64,000 nucleotides of DNA from Prostheceraeus crozeri (Eukaryota; Platyhelminthes; Polycladida; Euryleptidae). The notes beneath the pieces are model-generated. The model ran no database searches. It had not been told where the DNA came from and was given only the letters and a program-made list of their open reading frames with translations. The stretch covers positions 186,001-250,000 of the forward strand of contig CAJQUW010000506.1 in the NCBI GenBank assembly GCA_907163375.1, written 5' to 3'. The position numbers and the translations under genes are program-made. Shown here piece by piece: positions 1-13,073 of the stretch (positions are counted from its first letter, which is position 1; each line of letters opens with the position of its first letter).

Positions 1-2269
1 AGCGAAATCCATCCTCTCCAACTAATTTGAAGCTCCTAATCACAAATCTGTAATCAGATTTGCAAAACTCGCCCGCATTGCAGAGATATTCCTCTATCTG
101 GGTCCTCTGTGAAGTGCCCGGAACCACCTACTGGCATTAAAATTTCAAATTCTAATTTTTGCACAGAATCACTGCAATAGACATACCAAGAGAATGGAAT
201 TGCTTCACTGATCACGGTTTGCCGTCCGATTTCACGGGAGAATAAGTACTTGCCGAGAAAAATGGATTTTACGGTTTTCATGGACTTTTCTGCAAGCTGA
301 TTGTGAAGTTAGCGGAACCATTTTTCAATACAAAGAATTTCTCAGCGAAATCCATCCTCTCCAACTAATTTGAAGCTCCTAATCACAAATCTGTAATCAG
401 ATTTGCAAAACTCGCCCGCATTGCAAAGATATTCCTCTATCTGGGTCCGCTGTGAAGTTAGCAGAACCAATTGCTGAGTCTCGCTGATTGACGCAGTAAA
501 TCAATTTCTTTTGGTCACTACCCGATCAATTTTGTTGTGCTGATCACGAATATGTGCCTCATCTTTCAAAACAGTGCAGATTTCACCCGGAAATCTGAAT
601 TTCACTTTTTCTGCAAGCTGATTGTGAAGTTAGCGGAACCATTTTTTAATACAAAGAATTTCTCAGCGAAATCCACCCTCTCCAACTAATTTGAAGCTCC
701 TAATCACAAATCTGTAATCAGATTTGCAAAACTCGCCCGCATTGCAGAGATATTCCTCTATCTGGGTCCGCTGTGAAGTGCCCGGAACCACCTACTGGCA
801 TTAAAATTTCAAATTCTAATTTTTGCACAGAATCACTGCAATAGACATACCAAGAGAATGGAATTGCTTCACTGATCACGGTTTGCCGTCCGATTTCACG
901 GGAGAATAAGTACTTGCCGAGAAAAATGGATTTTACGGTTTTCATGGACTTTTCTGCAAGCTGATTGTGAAGTTAGCGGAACCATTTTTTAATACAAAGA
1001 ATTTCTCAGCGAAATCCATCCTCTCCAACTAATTTGAAGCTCCTAATCACAAATCTGTAATCAGATTTGCAAAACTCGCCCGCATTGCAGAGATATTCCT
1101 CTATCTGGGTCCGCTGTGAAGTGCCCGGAACCACCTACTGGCATTAAAATTTCAAATTCTAATTTTTGCACAGAATCACTGCAATAGACATACCAAGAGA
1201 ATGGAATTGCTTCACTGATCACGGTTTGCCGTCCGATTTCACGGGAGAATAAGTACTTGCCGAGAAAAATGGATTTTACGGTTTTCATGGACTTTTCTGC
1301 AAGCTGATTGTGAAGTTAGCGGAACCATTTTTCAATACAAAGAATTTCTCAGCGAAATCCATCCTCTCCAACTAATTTGAAGCTCCTAATCACAAATCTG
1401 TAATCAGATTTGCAAAACTCGCCCGCATTGCAGAGATATTCCTCTATCTGGGTCCGCTGTGAAGTGCCCGGAACCACCTACTGGCATTAAAATTTCAAAT
1501 TCTAATTTTTGCACAGAATCACTGCAATAGACATACCAAGAGAATGGAATTGCTTCACTGATCACGGTTTGCCGTCCGATTTCACGGGAGAATAAGTACT
1601 TGCCGAGAAAAATGGATTTTACGGTTTTCATGGACTTTTCTGCAAGCTGATTGTGAAGTTAGCGGAACCATTTTTCAATACAAAGAATTTCTCAGCGAAA
1701 TCCATCCTCTCCAACTAATTTGAAGCTCCTAATCACAAATCTGTAATCAGATTTGCAAAACTCGCCCGCATTGCAAAGATATTCCTCTATCTGGGTCCGC
1801 TGTGAAGTTAGCAGAACCAATTGCTGAGTCTCGCTGATTGACGCAGTAAATCAATTTCTTTTGGTCACTACCCGATCAATTTTGTTGTGCTGATCACGAA
1901 TATGTGCCTCATCTTTCAAAAGAGTGCAGATTTCACCCGGAAATCTGAATTTCACTTTTTCTGCAAGCTGATTGTGAAGTTAGCGGAACCATTTTTTAAT
2001 ACAAAGAATTTCTCAGCGAAATCCACCCTCTCCAACTAATTTGAAGCTCCTAATCACAAATCTGTAATCAGATTTGCAAAACTCGCCCGCATTGCAGAGA
2101 TATTCCTCTATCTGGGTCCGCTGTGAAGTGCCCGGAACCACCTACTGGCATTAAAATTTCAAATTCTAATTTTTGCACAGAATCACTGCAATAGACATAC
2201 CAAGAGAATGGAATTGCTTCACTGATCACGGTTTGCCGTCCGATTTCACGGGAGAATAAGTACTTGCCG
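1..2269 (-). repeat. Satellite array, left block, reverse orientation
   Basis: Near-identical tandem units run to the left edge of the window, so the array continues outside it. Two subunit types are present. Type A is about 343 bp and contains the 75-codon open frame seen at 54-281, 718-945, 1061-1288 and 1404-1631. Type B is about 321 bp. Read from the centre outwards the order is A, B, A, A, A, B, A, so three A units stand in a row and the strict alternation of the right block is absent. Copies differ at only a few positions. The array stops near 2269 inside an A unit, where the sequence becomes clearly diverged. Confidence 0.95.
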
Positions 2270-3416
2270 AAAAAGTTGATTTCACAGTTTTCAAGGATTT
2301 CATCGGAATCTCAGAAAAAATCCAACCCTCCCCAGATCAGCCGAACCATCATTTATTACAGCACAATTCTATTGCACCATCACAATGTGTAATTACCTCT
2401 TGTGCGCTTTCCTTCTCGGTGCATGCTGTTGTGCCTCTGAAGTCATTAGATGTTTGAAGAAGACGGTTTACAAGTGTTCGTCCATCGGAACGCTGGTATC
2501 GCTAATTTCTCCATGTTTGTTGTTTGTAATTACGAGGTTAGTTAAAGAAAAACTTTCATGTTGTCCTAAAAAGGATTCAGAATCGCTTCATTGTTGAAAG
2601 ATTGCAATGCTTTGTTGCTATTGTGCATATTAATTCATTTCGTATCAAAAAACATAAAGTCTTAGTAGGATAACATTTTTCGGTTCCATGCTGTCAAATC
2701 TCTGCAGCGGATTGGTAATTCATTAGTTGCATAATATCCTGAGGTGATAAAAGATAAGAAACTTGCTAATAAGTGCGATTCTTGCATAATGAAAAAATCA
2801 CGTGTGTGAAGTTGGCGCAACCACTCAGCGCGACCATTTTTGTTTTTACTGTGACACTCCCAAAAATCACATAAACCACACAATTCGAGGTCGCTGATTA
2901 TGTGCCACTACTCGGTTTCACGAAATTCAGCCTCCTTTGGCCAGAAAACGCATTTCAAATTGGTTGCGCTGTGAAGTTGGCGCAACCAATTTTTCTGACT
3001 TTCATAAATTTAGCGCATCAAGCAACAAAACTCATAACAAACGATGAAATATCCATGCCTAATTATGTGCCACGCAAAAAATTACTAAAAATAATCGATC
3101 TTCATGGAAAAATCAAGTTTCAAAATTTTATTTCACCGAAGTGTGAAGTTGGCGCAACCAAATTTGAAATCAAAATTACTCAGCACACAGGCAGTTATGC
3201 TTCACATAAATAGTACCAGCGGATGTGCCAGGTCAACATTCATCAGAATCAATCAAACAAAAGCAGTCTTTCACCCGCTCTAAAAGAAAACATTAAACAT
3301 CAAATCACATGACAAAGCTTATAATAAAATATTGCACAACCCGCGCAACCATTTTTCATTTCGAGTGTGCCATTCCTGAAATGCATGTTTCTAGTACAAT
3401 TTGGGGTCGCTGACTA
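2270..3416. repeat. Diverged centre between the two satellite arrays
   Basis: The homogenised array sequence is lost here, but a 19-bp box TGTGAAGTTGGCGCAACCA occurs exactly at 2805, 2970 and 3142, with a degenerate copy near 3334. Spacings of 165, 172 and about 191 bp resemble those in the arrays (150, 172, 193). The box differs from the array version only in its middle (TTAGCGG against TTGGCGC). This looks like old, diverged monomers of the same satellite in which only the box was kept. Short open frames here, including a Cys-rich 70-codon one at 2385, show no other sign of being genes. Confidence 0.75.
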
Positions 3417-6400
3417 TTTTTCTCGGCAAGTACTTATTCTCCCGTGAAATCGGACGGCAAACCGTGATCAGTGAAGCAATTCCATTCTCTTGGTATGTCT
3501 ATTGCAGTGATTCTGTGCAAAAATTAGAATTTGAAATTTTAATGCCAGTAGGTGGTTCCGGGCACTTCACAGCGGACCCAGATAGAGGAATATCTCTGCA
3601 ATGCGGGCGAGTTTTGCAAATCTGATTACAGATTTGTGATTAGGAGCTTCAAATTAGTTGGAGAGGATGGATTTCGCTGAGAAATTCTTTGTATTAAAAA
3701 ATGGTTCCGCTAACTTCACAATCAGCTTGCAGAAAAGTCCATGAAAACCGTAAAATCCATTTTTCTCGGCAAGTACTTATTCTCCCGTGAAATCGGACGG
3801 CAAACCGTGATCAGTGAAGCAATTCCATTCTCTTGGTATGTCTATTGCAGTGATTCTGTGCAAAAATTAGAATTTGAAATTTTAATGCCAGTAGGTGGTT
3901 CCGGGCACTTCACAGCGGACCCAGATAGAGGAATATCTCTGCAATGCGGGCGAGTTTTGCAAATCTGATTACAGATTTGTGATTAGGAGCTTCAAATTAG
4001 TTGGAGAGGATGGATTTCGCTGAGAAATTCTTTGTATTAAAAAATGGTTCCGCTAACTTCACAATCAGCTTGCAGAAAAAGTGAAATTCAGATTTCCGGG
4101 TGAAATCTGCACTCTTTTGAAAGATGAGGCACATATTCGTGATCAGCACAACAAAATTGATCGGGTAGTGACCAAAAGAAATTGATTTACTGCGTCAATC
4201 AGCGAGACTCAGCAATTGGTTCTGCTAACTTCACAGCGGACCCAGATAGAGGAATATCTCTGCAATGCGGGCGAGTTTTGCAAATCTGATTACAGATTTG
4301 TGATTAGGAGCTTCAAATTAGTTGGAGAGGGTGGATTTCGCTGAGAAATTCTTTGTATTGAAAAATGGTTCCGCTAACTTCACAATCAGCTTGCAGAAAA
4401 GTCCATGAAAACCGTAAAATCCATTTTTCTCGGCAAGTACTTATTCTCCCGTGAAATCGGACGGCAAACCGTGATCAGTGAAGCAATTCCATTCTCTTGG
4501 TATGTCTATTGCAGTGATTCTGTGCAAAAATTAGAATTTGAAATTTTAATGCCAGTAGGTGGTTCCGGGCACTTCACAGCGGACCCAGATAGGGGAATAT
4601 CTCTGCAATGCGGGCGAGTTTTGCAAATCTGATTACAGATTTGTGATTAGGAGCTTCAAATTAGTTGGAGAGGATGGATTTCGCTGAGAAATTCTTTGTA
4701 TTAAAAAATGGTTCCGCTAACTTCACAATCAGCTTGCAGAAAAAGTGAAATTCAGATTTCCGGGTGAAATCTGCACTCTTTTGAAAGATGAGGCACATAT
4801 TCGTGATCAGCACAACAAAATTGATCGGGTAGTGACCAAAAGAAATTGATTTACTGCGTCAATCAGCGAGACTCAGCAATTGGTTCTGCTAACTTCACAG
4901 CGGACCCAGATAGAGGAATATCTCTGCAATGCGGGCGAGTTTTGCAAATCTGATTACAGATTTGTGATTAGGAGCTTCAAATTAGTTGGAGAGGGTGGAT
5001 TTCGCTGAGAAATTCTTTGTATTGAAAAATGGTTCCGCTAACTTCACAATCAGCTTGCAGAAAAGTCCATGAAAACCGTAAAATCTATTTTTCTCGGCAA
5101 GTACTTATTCTCCCGTGAAATCGGACGGCAAACCGTGATCAGTGAAGCAATTCCATTCTCTTGGTATGTCTATTGCAGTGATTCTGTGCAAAAATTAGAA
5201 TTTGAAATTTTAATGCCAGTAGGTGGTTCCGGGCACTTCACAGCGGACCCAGATAGAGGAATATCTCTGCAATGCGGGCGAGTTTTGCAAATCTGATTAC
5301 AGATTTGTGATTAGGAGCTTCAAATTAGTTGGAGAGGATGGATTTCGCTGAGAAATTCTTTGTATTAAAAAATGGTTCCGCTAACTTCACAATCAGCTTG
5401 CAGAAAAAGTGAAATTCAGATTTCCGGGTGAAATCTGCACTCTTTTGAAAGATGAGGCACATATTCGTGATCAGCACAACAAAATTGATCGGGTAGTGAC
5501 CAAAAGAAATTGATTTACTGCGTCAATCAGCGAGACTCAGCAATTGGTTCTGCTAACTTCACAGCGGACCCAGATAGAGGAATATCTCTGCAATGCGGGC
5601 GAGTTTTGCAAATCTGATTACAGATTTGTGATTAGGAGCTTCAAATTAGTTGGAGAGGGTGGATTTCGCTGAGAAATTCTTTGTATTGAAAAATGGTTCC
5701 GCTAACTTCACAATCAGCTTGCAGAAAAGTCCATGAAAACCGTAAAATCCATTTTTCTCGGCAAGTACTTATTCTCCCGTGAAATCGGACGGCAAACCGT
5801 GATCAGTGAAGCAATTCCATTCTCTTGGTATGTCTATTGCAGTGATTCTGTGCAAAAATTAGAATTTGAAATTTTAATGCCAGTAGGTGGTTCCGGGCAC
5901 TTCACAGCGGACCCAGATAGGGGAATATCTCTGCAATGCGGGCGAGTTTTGCAAATCTGATTACAGATTTGTGATTAGGAGCTTCAAATTAGTTGGAGAG
6001 GATGGATTTCGCTGAGAAATTCTTTGTATTAAAAAATGGTTCCGCTAACTTCACAATCAGCTTGCAGAAAAAGTGAAATTCAGATTTCCGGGTGAAATCT
6101 GCACTCTTTTGAAAGATGAGGCACATATTCGTGATCAGCACAACAAAATTGATCGGGTAGTGACCAAAAGAAATTGATTTACTGCGTCAATCAGCGAGAC
6201 TCAGCAATTGGTTCTGCTAACTTCACAGCGGACCCAGATAGAGGAATATCTCTGCAATGCGGGCGAGTTTTGCAAATCTGATTACAGATTTGTGATTAGG
6301 AGCTTCAAATTAGTTGGAGAGGGTGGATTTCGCTGAGAAATTCTTTGTATTGAAAAATGGTTCCGCTAACTTCACAATCAGCTTGCAGAAAAGTCCATGA

Positions 6401-9400
6401 AAACCGTAAAATCTATTTTTCTCGGCAAGTACTTATTCTCCCGTGAAATCGGACGGCAAACCGTGATCAGTGAAGCAATTCCATTCTCTTGGTATGTCTA
6501 TTGCAGTGATTCTGTGCAAAAATTAGAATTTGAAATTTTAATGCCAGTAGGTGGTTCCGGGCACTTCACAGCGGACCCAGATAGAGGAATATCTCTGCAA
6601 TGCGGGCGAGTTTTGCAAATCTGATTACAGATTTGTGATTAGGAGCTTCAAATTAGTTGGAGAGGATGGATTTCGCTGAGAAATTCTTTGTATTAAAAAA
6701 TGGTTCCGCTAACTTCACAATCAGCTTGCAGAAAAAGTGAAATTCAGATTTCCGGGTGAAATCTGCACTCTTTTGAAAGATGAGGCACATATTCGTGATC
6801 AGCACAACAAAATTGATCGGGTAGTGACCAAAAGAAATTGATTTACTGCGTCAATCAGCGAGACTCAGCAATTGGTTCTGCTAACTTCACAGCGGACCCA
6901 GATAGAGGAATATCTCTGCAATGCGGGCGAGTTTTGCAAATCTGATTACAGATTTGTGATTAGGAGCTTCAAATTAGTTGGAGAGGGTGGATTTCGCTGA
7001 GAAATTCTTTGTATTGAAAAATGGTTCCGCTAACTTCACAATCAGCTTGCAGAAAAGTCCATGAAAACCGTAAAAATCCATTTTTCTCGGCAAGTACTTA
7101 TTCCCCCGTGAAATCGGACGGCAAACCGTGATCAGTGAAGCAATTCCATTCTCTTGGTATGTCTATTGCAGTGATTCTGTGCAAAAATTAGAATTTGAAA
7201 TTTTAATGCCAGTAGGTGGTTCCGGGCACTTCACAGCGGACCCAGATAGGGGAATATCTCTGCAATGCGGGCGAGTTTTGCAAATCTGATTACAGATTTG
7301 TGATTAGGAGCTTCAAATTAGTTGGAGAGGATGGATTTCGCTGAGAAATTCTTTGTATTAAAAAATGGTTCCGCTAACTTCACAATCAGCTTGCAGAAAA
7401 AGTGAAATTCAGATTTCCGGGTGAAATCTGCACTCTTTTGAAAGATGAGGCACATATTCGTGATCAGCACAACAAAATTGATCGGGTAGTGACCAAAAGA
7501 AATTGATTTACTGCGTCAATCAGCGAGACTCAGCAATTGGTTCTGCTAACTTCACAGCGGACCCAGATAGAGGAATATCTCTGCAATGCGGGCGAGTTTT
7601 GCAAATCTGATTACAGATTTGTGATTAGGAGCTTCAAATTAGTTGGAGAGGGTGGATTTCGCTGAGAAATTCTTTGTATTGAAAAATGGTTCCGCTAACT
7701 TCACAATCAGCTTGCAGAAAAGTCCATGAAAACCGTAAAATCTATTTTTCTCGGCAAGTACTTATTCTCCCGTGAAATCGGACGGCAAACCGTGATCAGT
7801 GAAGCAATTCCATTCTCTTGGTATGTCTATTGCAGTGATTCTGTGCAAAAATTAGAATTTGAAATTTTAATGCCAGTAGGTGGTTCCGGGCACTTCACAG
7901 CGGACCCAGATAGAGGAATATCTCTGCAATGCGGGCGAGTTTTGCAAATCTGATTACAGATTTGTGATTAGGAGCTTCAAATTAGTTGGAGAGGATGGAT
8001 TTCGCTGAGAAATTCTTTGTATTAAAAAATGGTTCCGCTAACTTCACAATCAGCTTGCAGAAAAAGTGAAATTCAGATTTCCGGGTGAAATCTGCACTCT
8101 TTTGAAAGATGAGGCACATATTCGTGATCAGCACAACAAAATTGATCGGGTAGTGACCAAAAGAAATTGATTTACTGCGTCAATCAGCGAGACTCAGCAA
8201 TTGGTTCTGCTAACTTCACAGCGGACCCAGATAGAGGAATATCTCTGCAATGCGGGCGAGTTTTGCAAATCTGATTACAGATTTGTGATTAGGAGCTTCA
8301 AATTAGTTGGAGAGGGTGGATTTCGCTGAGAAATTCTTTGTATTGAAAAATGGTTCCGCTAACTTCACAATCAGCTTGCAGAAAAGTCCATGAAAACCGT
8401 AAAATCCATTTTTCTCGGCAAGTACTTATTCTCCCGTGAAATCGGACGGCAAACCGTGATCAGTGAAGCAATTCCATTCTCTTGGTATGTCTATTGCAGT
8501 GATTCTGTGCAAAAATTAGAATTTGAAATTTTAATGCCAGTAGGTGGTTCCGGGCACTTCACAGCGGACCCAGATAGGGGAATATCTCTGCAATGCGGGC
8601 GAGTTTTGCAAATCTGATTACAGATTTGTGATTAGGAGCTTCAAATTAGTTGGAGAGGATGGATTTCGCTGAGAAATTCTTTGTATTAAAAAATGGTTCC
8701 GCTAACTTCACAATCAGCTTGCAGAAAAAGTGAAATTCAGATTTCCGGGTGAAATCTGCACTCTTTTGAAAGATGAGGCACATATTCGTGATCAGCACAA
8801 CAAAATTGATCGGGTAGTGACCAAAAGAAATTGATTTACTGCGTCAATCAGCGAGACTCAGCAATTGGTTCTGCTAACTTCACAGCGGACCCAGATAGAG
8901 GAATATCTCTGCAATGCGGGCGAGTTTTGCAAATCTGATTACAGATTTGTGATTAGGAGCTTCAAATTAGTTGGAGAGGGTGGATTTCGCTGAGAAATTC
9001 TTTGTATTGAAAAATGGTTCCGCTAACTTCACAATCAGCTTGCAGAAAAGTCCATGAAAACCGTAAAATCTATTTTTCTCGGCAAGTACTTATTCTCCCG
9101 TGAAATCGGACGGCAAACCGTGATCAGTGAAGCAATTCCATTCTCTTGGTATGTCTATTGCAGTGATTCTGTGCAAAAATTAGAATTTGAAATTTTAATG
9201 CCAGTAGGTGGTTCCGGGCACTTCACAGCGGACCCAGATAGAGGAATATCTCTGCAATGCGGGCGAGTTTTGCAAATCTGATTACAGATTTGTGATTAGG
9301 AGCTTCAAATTAGTTGGAGAGGATGGATTTCGCTGAGAAATTCTTTGTATTAAAAAATGGTTCCGCTAACTTCACAATCAGCTTGCAGAAAAAGTGAAAT

Positions 9401-10868
9401 TCAGATTTCCGGGTGAAATCTGCACTCTTTTGAAAGATGAGGCACATATTCGTGATCAGCACAACAAAATTGATCGGGTAGTGACCAAAAGAAATTGATT
9501 TACTGCGTCAATCAGCGAGACTCAGCAATTGGTTCTGCTAACTTCACAGCGGACCCAGATAGAGGAATATCTCTGCAATGCGGGCGAGTTTTGCAAATCT
9601 GATTACAGATTTGTGATTAGGAGCTTCAAATTAGTTGGAGAGGGTGGATTTCGCTGAGAAATTCTTTGTATTGAAAAATGGTTCCGCTAACTTCACAATC
9701 AGCTTGCAGAAAAGTCCATGAAAACCGTAAAATCCATTTTTCTCGGCAAGTACTTATTCTCCCGTGAAATCGGACGGCAAACCGTGATCAGTGAAGCAAT
9801 TCCATTCTCTTGGTATGTCTATTGCAGTGATTCTGTGCAAAAATTAGAATTTGAAATTTTAATGCCAGTAGGTGGTTCCGGGCACTTCACAGCGGACCCA
9901 GATAGGGGAATATCTCTGCAATGCGGGCGAGTTTTGCAAATCTGATTACAGATTTGTGATTAGGAGCTTCAAATTAGTTGGAGAGGATGGATTTCGCTGA
10001 GAAATTCTTTGTATTAAAAAATGGTTCCGCTAACTTCACAATCAGCTTGCAGAAAAAGTGAAATTCAGATTTCCGGGTGAAATCTGCACTCTTTTGAAAG
10101 ATGAGGCACATATTCGTGATCAGCACAACAAAATTGATCGGGTAGTGACCAAAAGAAATTGATTTACTGCGTCAATCAGCGAGACTCAGCAATTGGTTCT
10201 GCTAACTTCACAGCGGACCCAGATAGAGGAATATCTCTGCAATGCGGGCGAGTTTTGCAAATCTGATTACAGATTTGTGATTAGGAGCTTCAAATTAGTT
10301 GGAGAGGGTGGATTTCGCTGAGAAATTCTTTGTATTGAAAAATGGTTCCGCTAACTTCACAATCAGCTTGCAGAAAAGTCCATGAAAACCGTAAAAATCT
10401 ATTTTTCTCGGCAAGTACTTATTCTCCCGTGAAATCGGACGGCAAACCGTGATCAGTGAAGCAATTCCATTCTCTTGGTATGTCTATTGCAGTGATTCTG
10501 TGCAAAAATTAGAATTTGAAATTTTAATGCCAGTAGGTGGTTCCGGGCACTTCACAGCGGACCCAGATAGAGGAATATCTCTGCAATGCGGGCGAGTTTT
10601 GCAAATCTGATTACAGATTTGTGATTAGGAGCTTCAAATTAGTTGGAGAGGATGGATTTCGCTGAGAAATTCTTTGTATTAAAAAATGGTTCCGCTAACT
10701 TCACAATCAGCTTGCAGAAAAAGTGAAATTCAGATTTCCGGGTGAAATCTGCACTCTTTTGAAAGATGAGGCACATATTCGTGATCAGCACAACAAAATT
10801 GATCGGGTAGTGACCAAAAGAAATTGATTTACTGCGTCAATCAGCGAGACTCAGCAATTGGTTCTGCT
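3417..10868 (+). repeat. Satellite array, right block, higher-order repeat
   Basis: About twelve A subunits (343 bp) and eleven B subunits (321 bp) alternate to give a 664-bp unit. Each 664-bp unit holds four copies of the box GGTTCCGCTAACTTCACA or a close variant, spaced about 150, 172, 150 and 192 bp, so the founding monomer is about 166 bp. Two versions of the 664-bp unit alternate without exception from 4405 to 10383. One has AAATCC near its start and GATAGGGG later; the other has AAATCT and GATAGAGG. The full period is therefore 1,328 bp. The open frames in the A units are explained by sequence identity and are not called as genes. Confidence 0.95.
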
Positions 10869-11064
10869 GGATGGTTCCGCTAACTTCACAGCGTGACCAC
10901 TTTTATCTTTTAACTTGAATTTCTCAAAAGCGACTTTGAATTTGTGAAATCTGAGCTCAGATTCGTAATCAGGAGACTGGAATTGACAAACTAGCAGCTG
11001 TTTCGAATAGAATTAAGCTATAATAAAAAATGGTTCCGCTGAGTGGTTCCGCTAACTTCACACA
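10869..11064 (+). repeat. Decayed edge monomers of the right satellite array
   Basis: The homogeneous array ends abruptly and is followed by about 200 bp that match it only at the box. The box GGTTCCGCTAACTTCACA occurs near 10873 and again at about 11045, preceded by a partial copy ending in GGTTCCGCTGA. Their separation of about 170 bp keeps the monomer spacing. Confidence 0.75.
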
Positions 11065-11079
11065 CGTTTCCTGTCGATG

Positions 11080-12280
11080 GATTCTTCTCTGATCATTCTA
11101 TAGTAATGCCTGTGTCCCTCTGGCTTGCTTTCTTTCACACATTCTCTTTCTTGTGCTTTTAAATGACCTGCGTCTAACAATTGAGTCTAACTTATATATC
11201 CTACCAGCCGCACATCTTTTGCATGGCAATTTGATCTATCGTTTATTTAATTTCATTGTTGTTAATTACGGACAATTCTGTCTTGGGGTCGCTCCCACCG
11301 AGTCAGGCTTAATGAAACCAATAATTAGTCAATCGTTTTTCTCATGTGCGTGTCCAAGACGGCTCCACCATTGTTATGGTTGGTCATTGCTTTTCAATGG
11401 AAAACAGCATTTTTTTGTTAGATGTGTCACTGTCTGACTGCTGGTCTGTCCACATTCGTTGTGTTTTGAGCCCGTGCCTACTTTAGCCCTCAGCAGTTGC
11501 TCGTGGTTCATTAAGCTTAGGTTGATGATCCTGTGATGGAGTTTTGCTCACACGTTTGGTCATCATGTTCTCAGAGCAGTTTATATACTCGATCGAATTC
11601 AGCGCAAGCAGATCGTGTGATGTATGATGCTAGTGTTACTTCTAATTTGGCTTCACAAGGACGCTGTAGAGCAGTCTCCTGCCTTTCTCTCTTCCATAGC
11701 CATTACCACGGTTTTTGCTCTGATGAACTCACTTTTACTCTTGCGTTCTTTTGCCAGATTCATAGGATGAAGTGACTACGCAAATCCATACCTTGTCACT
11801 TCCTCGTTTAGTCGTTGTCGCACAGGACATTTTGAGAGATCCTTCATATGGCAGCAAGGTTGTGGAACAGGCTTCCTTTGGAGTTATTCCCAACATGTCA
11901 GTGTTGAAGCATTCAAAAGAGCTGTCATCAAGCTGCCACTAAGTTGATAATATGAAGGGTCCATTGTTTTATGTATTTCTGATATGATATCTTGATTTTT
12001 GATATTGTACTTTTAGTTATTTTATTTACTTCATTCAACCACTTTTCAACACCTTCTTAATTTTCAGTGTTTTTATACTTAGTTATACAGTTATGAGTTG
12101 ATGTATGTATATCTTTTAACTTCATCGTTGCGCAATGGCTTAGCTGTTTAGTTATATTCCTCTATCATCCCCAGTTTTCTTTCTTCCATTTTCTTCTTCT
12201 TTGCCTAATAATTTCTGCTGAGGGACACCTTCGATGTGTAGGCGAGTCCTCCTCTCAAGCATTGATTAAAAAGTACATCG
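11080..12280 (+). mobile_element. 3' fragment of a CR1/Jockey-type LINE
   Basis: The end of a LINE polyprotein can be read in broken frames. There is a stretch like EFCSHVWSS near 11540, a block with CRAVSCLSLFHSHYHGF near 11670-11720, and a final block RTGHFERSFIWQQG...VEAFKRAVIKLPL ending near 11940. These are the usual C-terminal blocks following the reverse transcriptase in CR1/Jockey-type LINEs. A 3' untranslated-like stretch follows, ending near 12,270 with CCTCTCAAGCATTGATTAAA. No reverse transcriptase core or 5' part was found, so it is a 5'-truncated, frameshifted copy. Confidence 0.6.
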
Positions 12281-12449
12281 TGACCTTACATTATGCGGTT
12301 GCTGATGTGTAGACGTTTTCATGAACTACTTTGATGATTAAGCAAAGTTGTATGACATTGCAATATATCTATTTGGGACATTATCACCAAATAAGCACTC
12401 TTAACCTTAATCAGGAATAGAAGGACATATATCACACAAATTTACATAA

Positions 12450-13073
12450 AATTCAAATGCTACAAGTTGCTATGAGACATGAAAAGATATCATGCATAAA
12501 ATGGAATAACATAGAGTCTGAACTGGATGGTACATGAGTCACAGAAATAGGAGACTTTGGTTCAAAAATAGAAGATCTTTGTAGTACATGCTGCATATTT
12601 ATATGTAAACCATGAGGATAATCGGTCATCAGTTGACTTTTAAATTTCTTCATAATTTCTTCTTAGTTGACTACTTCCGATTTTCTTTGTTGTTCAGTCC
12701 CATCGTTTTGTTCCAATATGGAAACAGATATGTTGCTTTCTTGATGACCATGTTGCATACAATGGAACGGCACAACTTCGCTGTCATCGTTGTGCCGTAT
12801 GTCAAAGCGGTGTCCATTAATCCTTTCACGAAGAGATCTTCCTACTTCCCCAATATAAATGAGAGGACAATTTTCAAATTTTAGTGCGTGTACAGCATTT
12901 GTAGTGCTGCACGTAGTATCAGCAGCTTTGCTGTGAAATGAAAGACCTGTGACTGGTGATATTATTGAAGTGTCATTTGAAATCACTTGACATGTTTTAC
13001 AGCGTGTAGATCCACAAGATGAGACACTACCAATTTTCTCTGGACAATTAACAAAGTGGTGGGTTTCCACCAT
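12450..13073 (-). mobile_element. Penelope-like element fragment with GIY-YIG endonuclease
   Basis: An open frame of 136 codons starts at an ATG ending at 13073. It shows a Cys cluster (CGSTRCKTC), a second Cys (STTNAVHALKFENC), then IYIGEVGRSLRERINGHRFDIR, and ends with a HGHQESNISVSILEQ-like block. This is the order of the C-terminal linker and GIY-YIG endonuclease of Penelope-like retroelements. The catalytic region reads LIYIGEVGRSL, close to the family pattern Y-x-GET-x-R-x-L. The reverse transcriptase part is missing, so this is a truncated 3' end. The weak open frame at 12453-12653 may be its tail. Confidence 0.7.

Noticed and set aside
2385-2597. Possible secreted Cys-rich peptide (MCNYLLCAFLLGACCCAS start)
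   Set aside because: A signal-peptide-like start alone is weak. It lies between satellite arrays with no gene context.
2902-3213. 103-codon open frame in the satellite centre
   Set aside because: It overlaps two copies of the repeated box and starts at no convincing promoter; a chance frame.
54-9945. Fourteen copies of a conserved 75-codon open frame as a tandem gene family
   Set aside because: The frames are identical because the satellite units are identical. There is no promoter, splice or polyadenylation context, and two copies are closed by an insertion.
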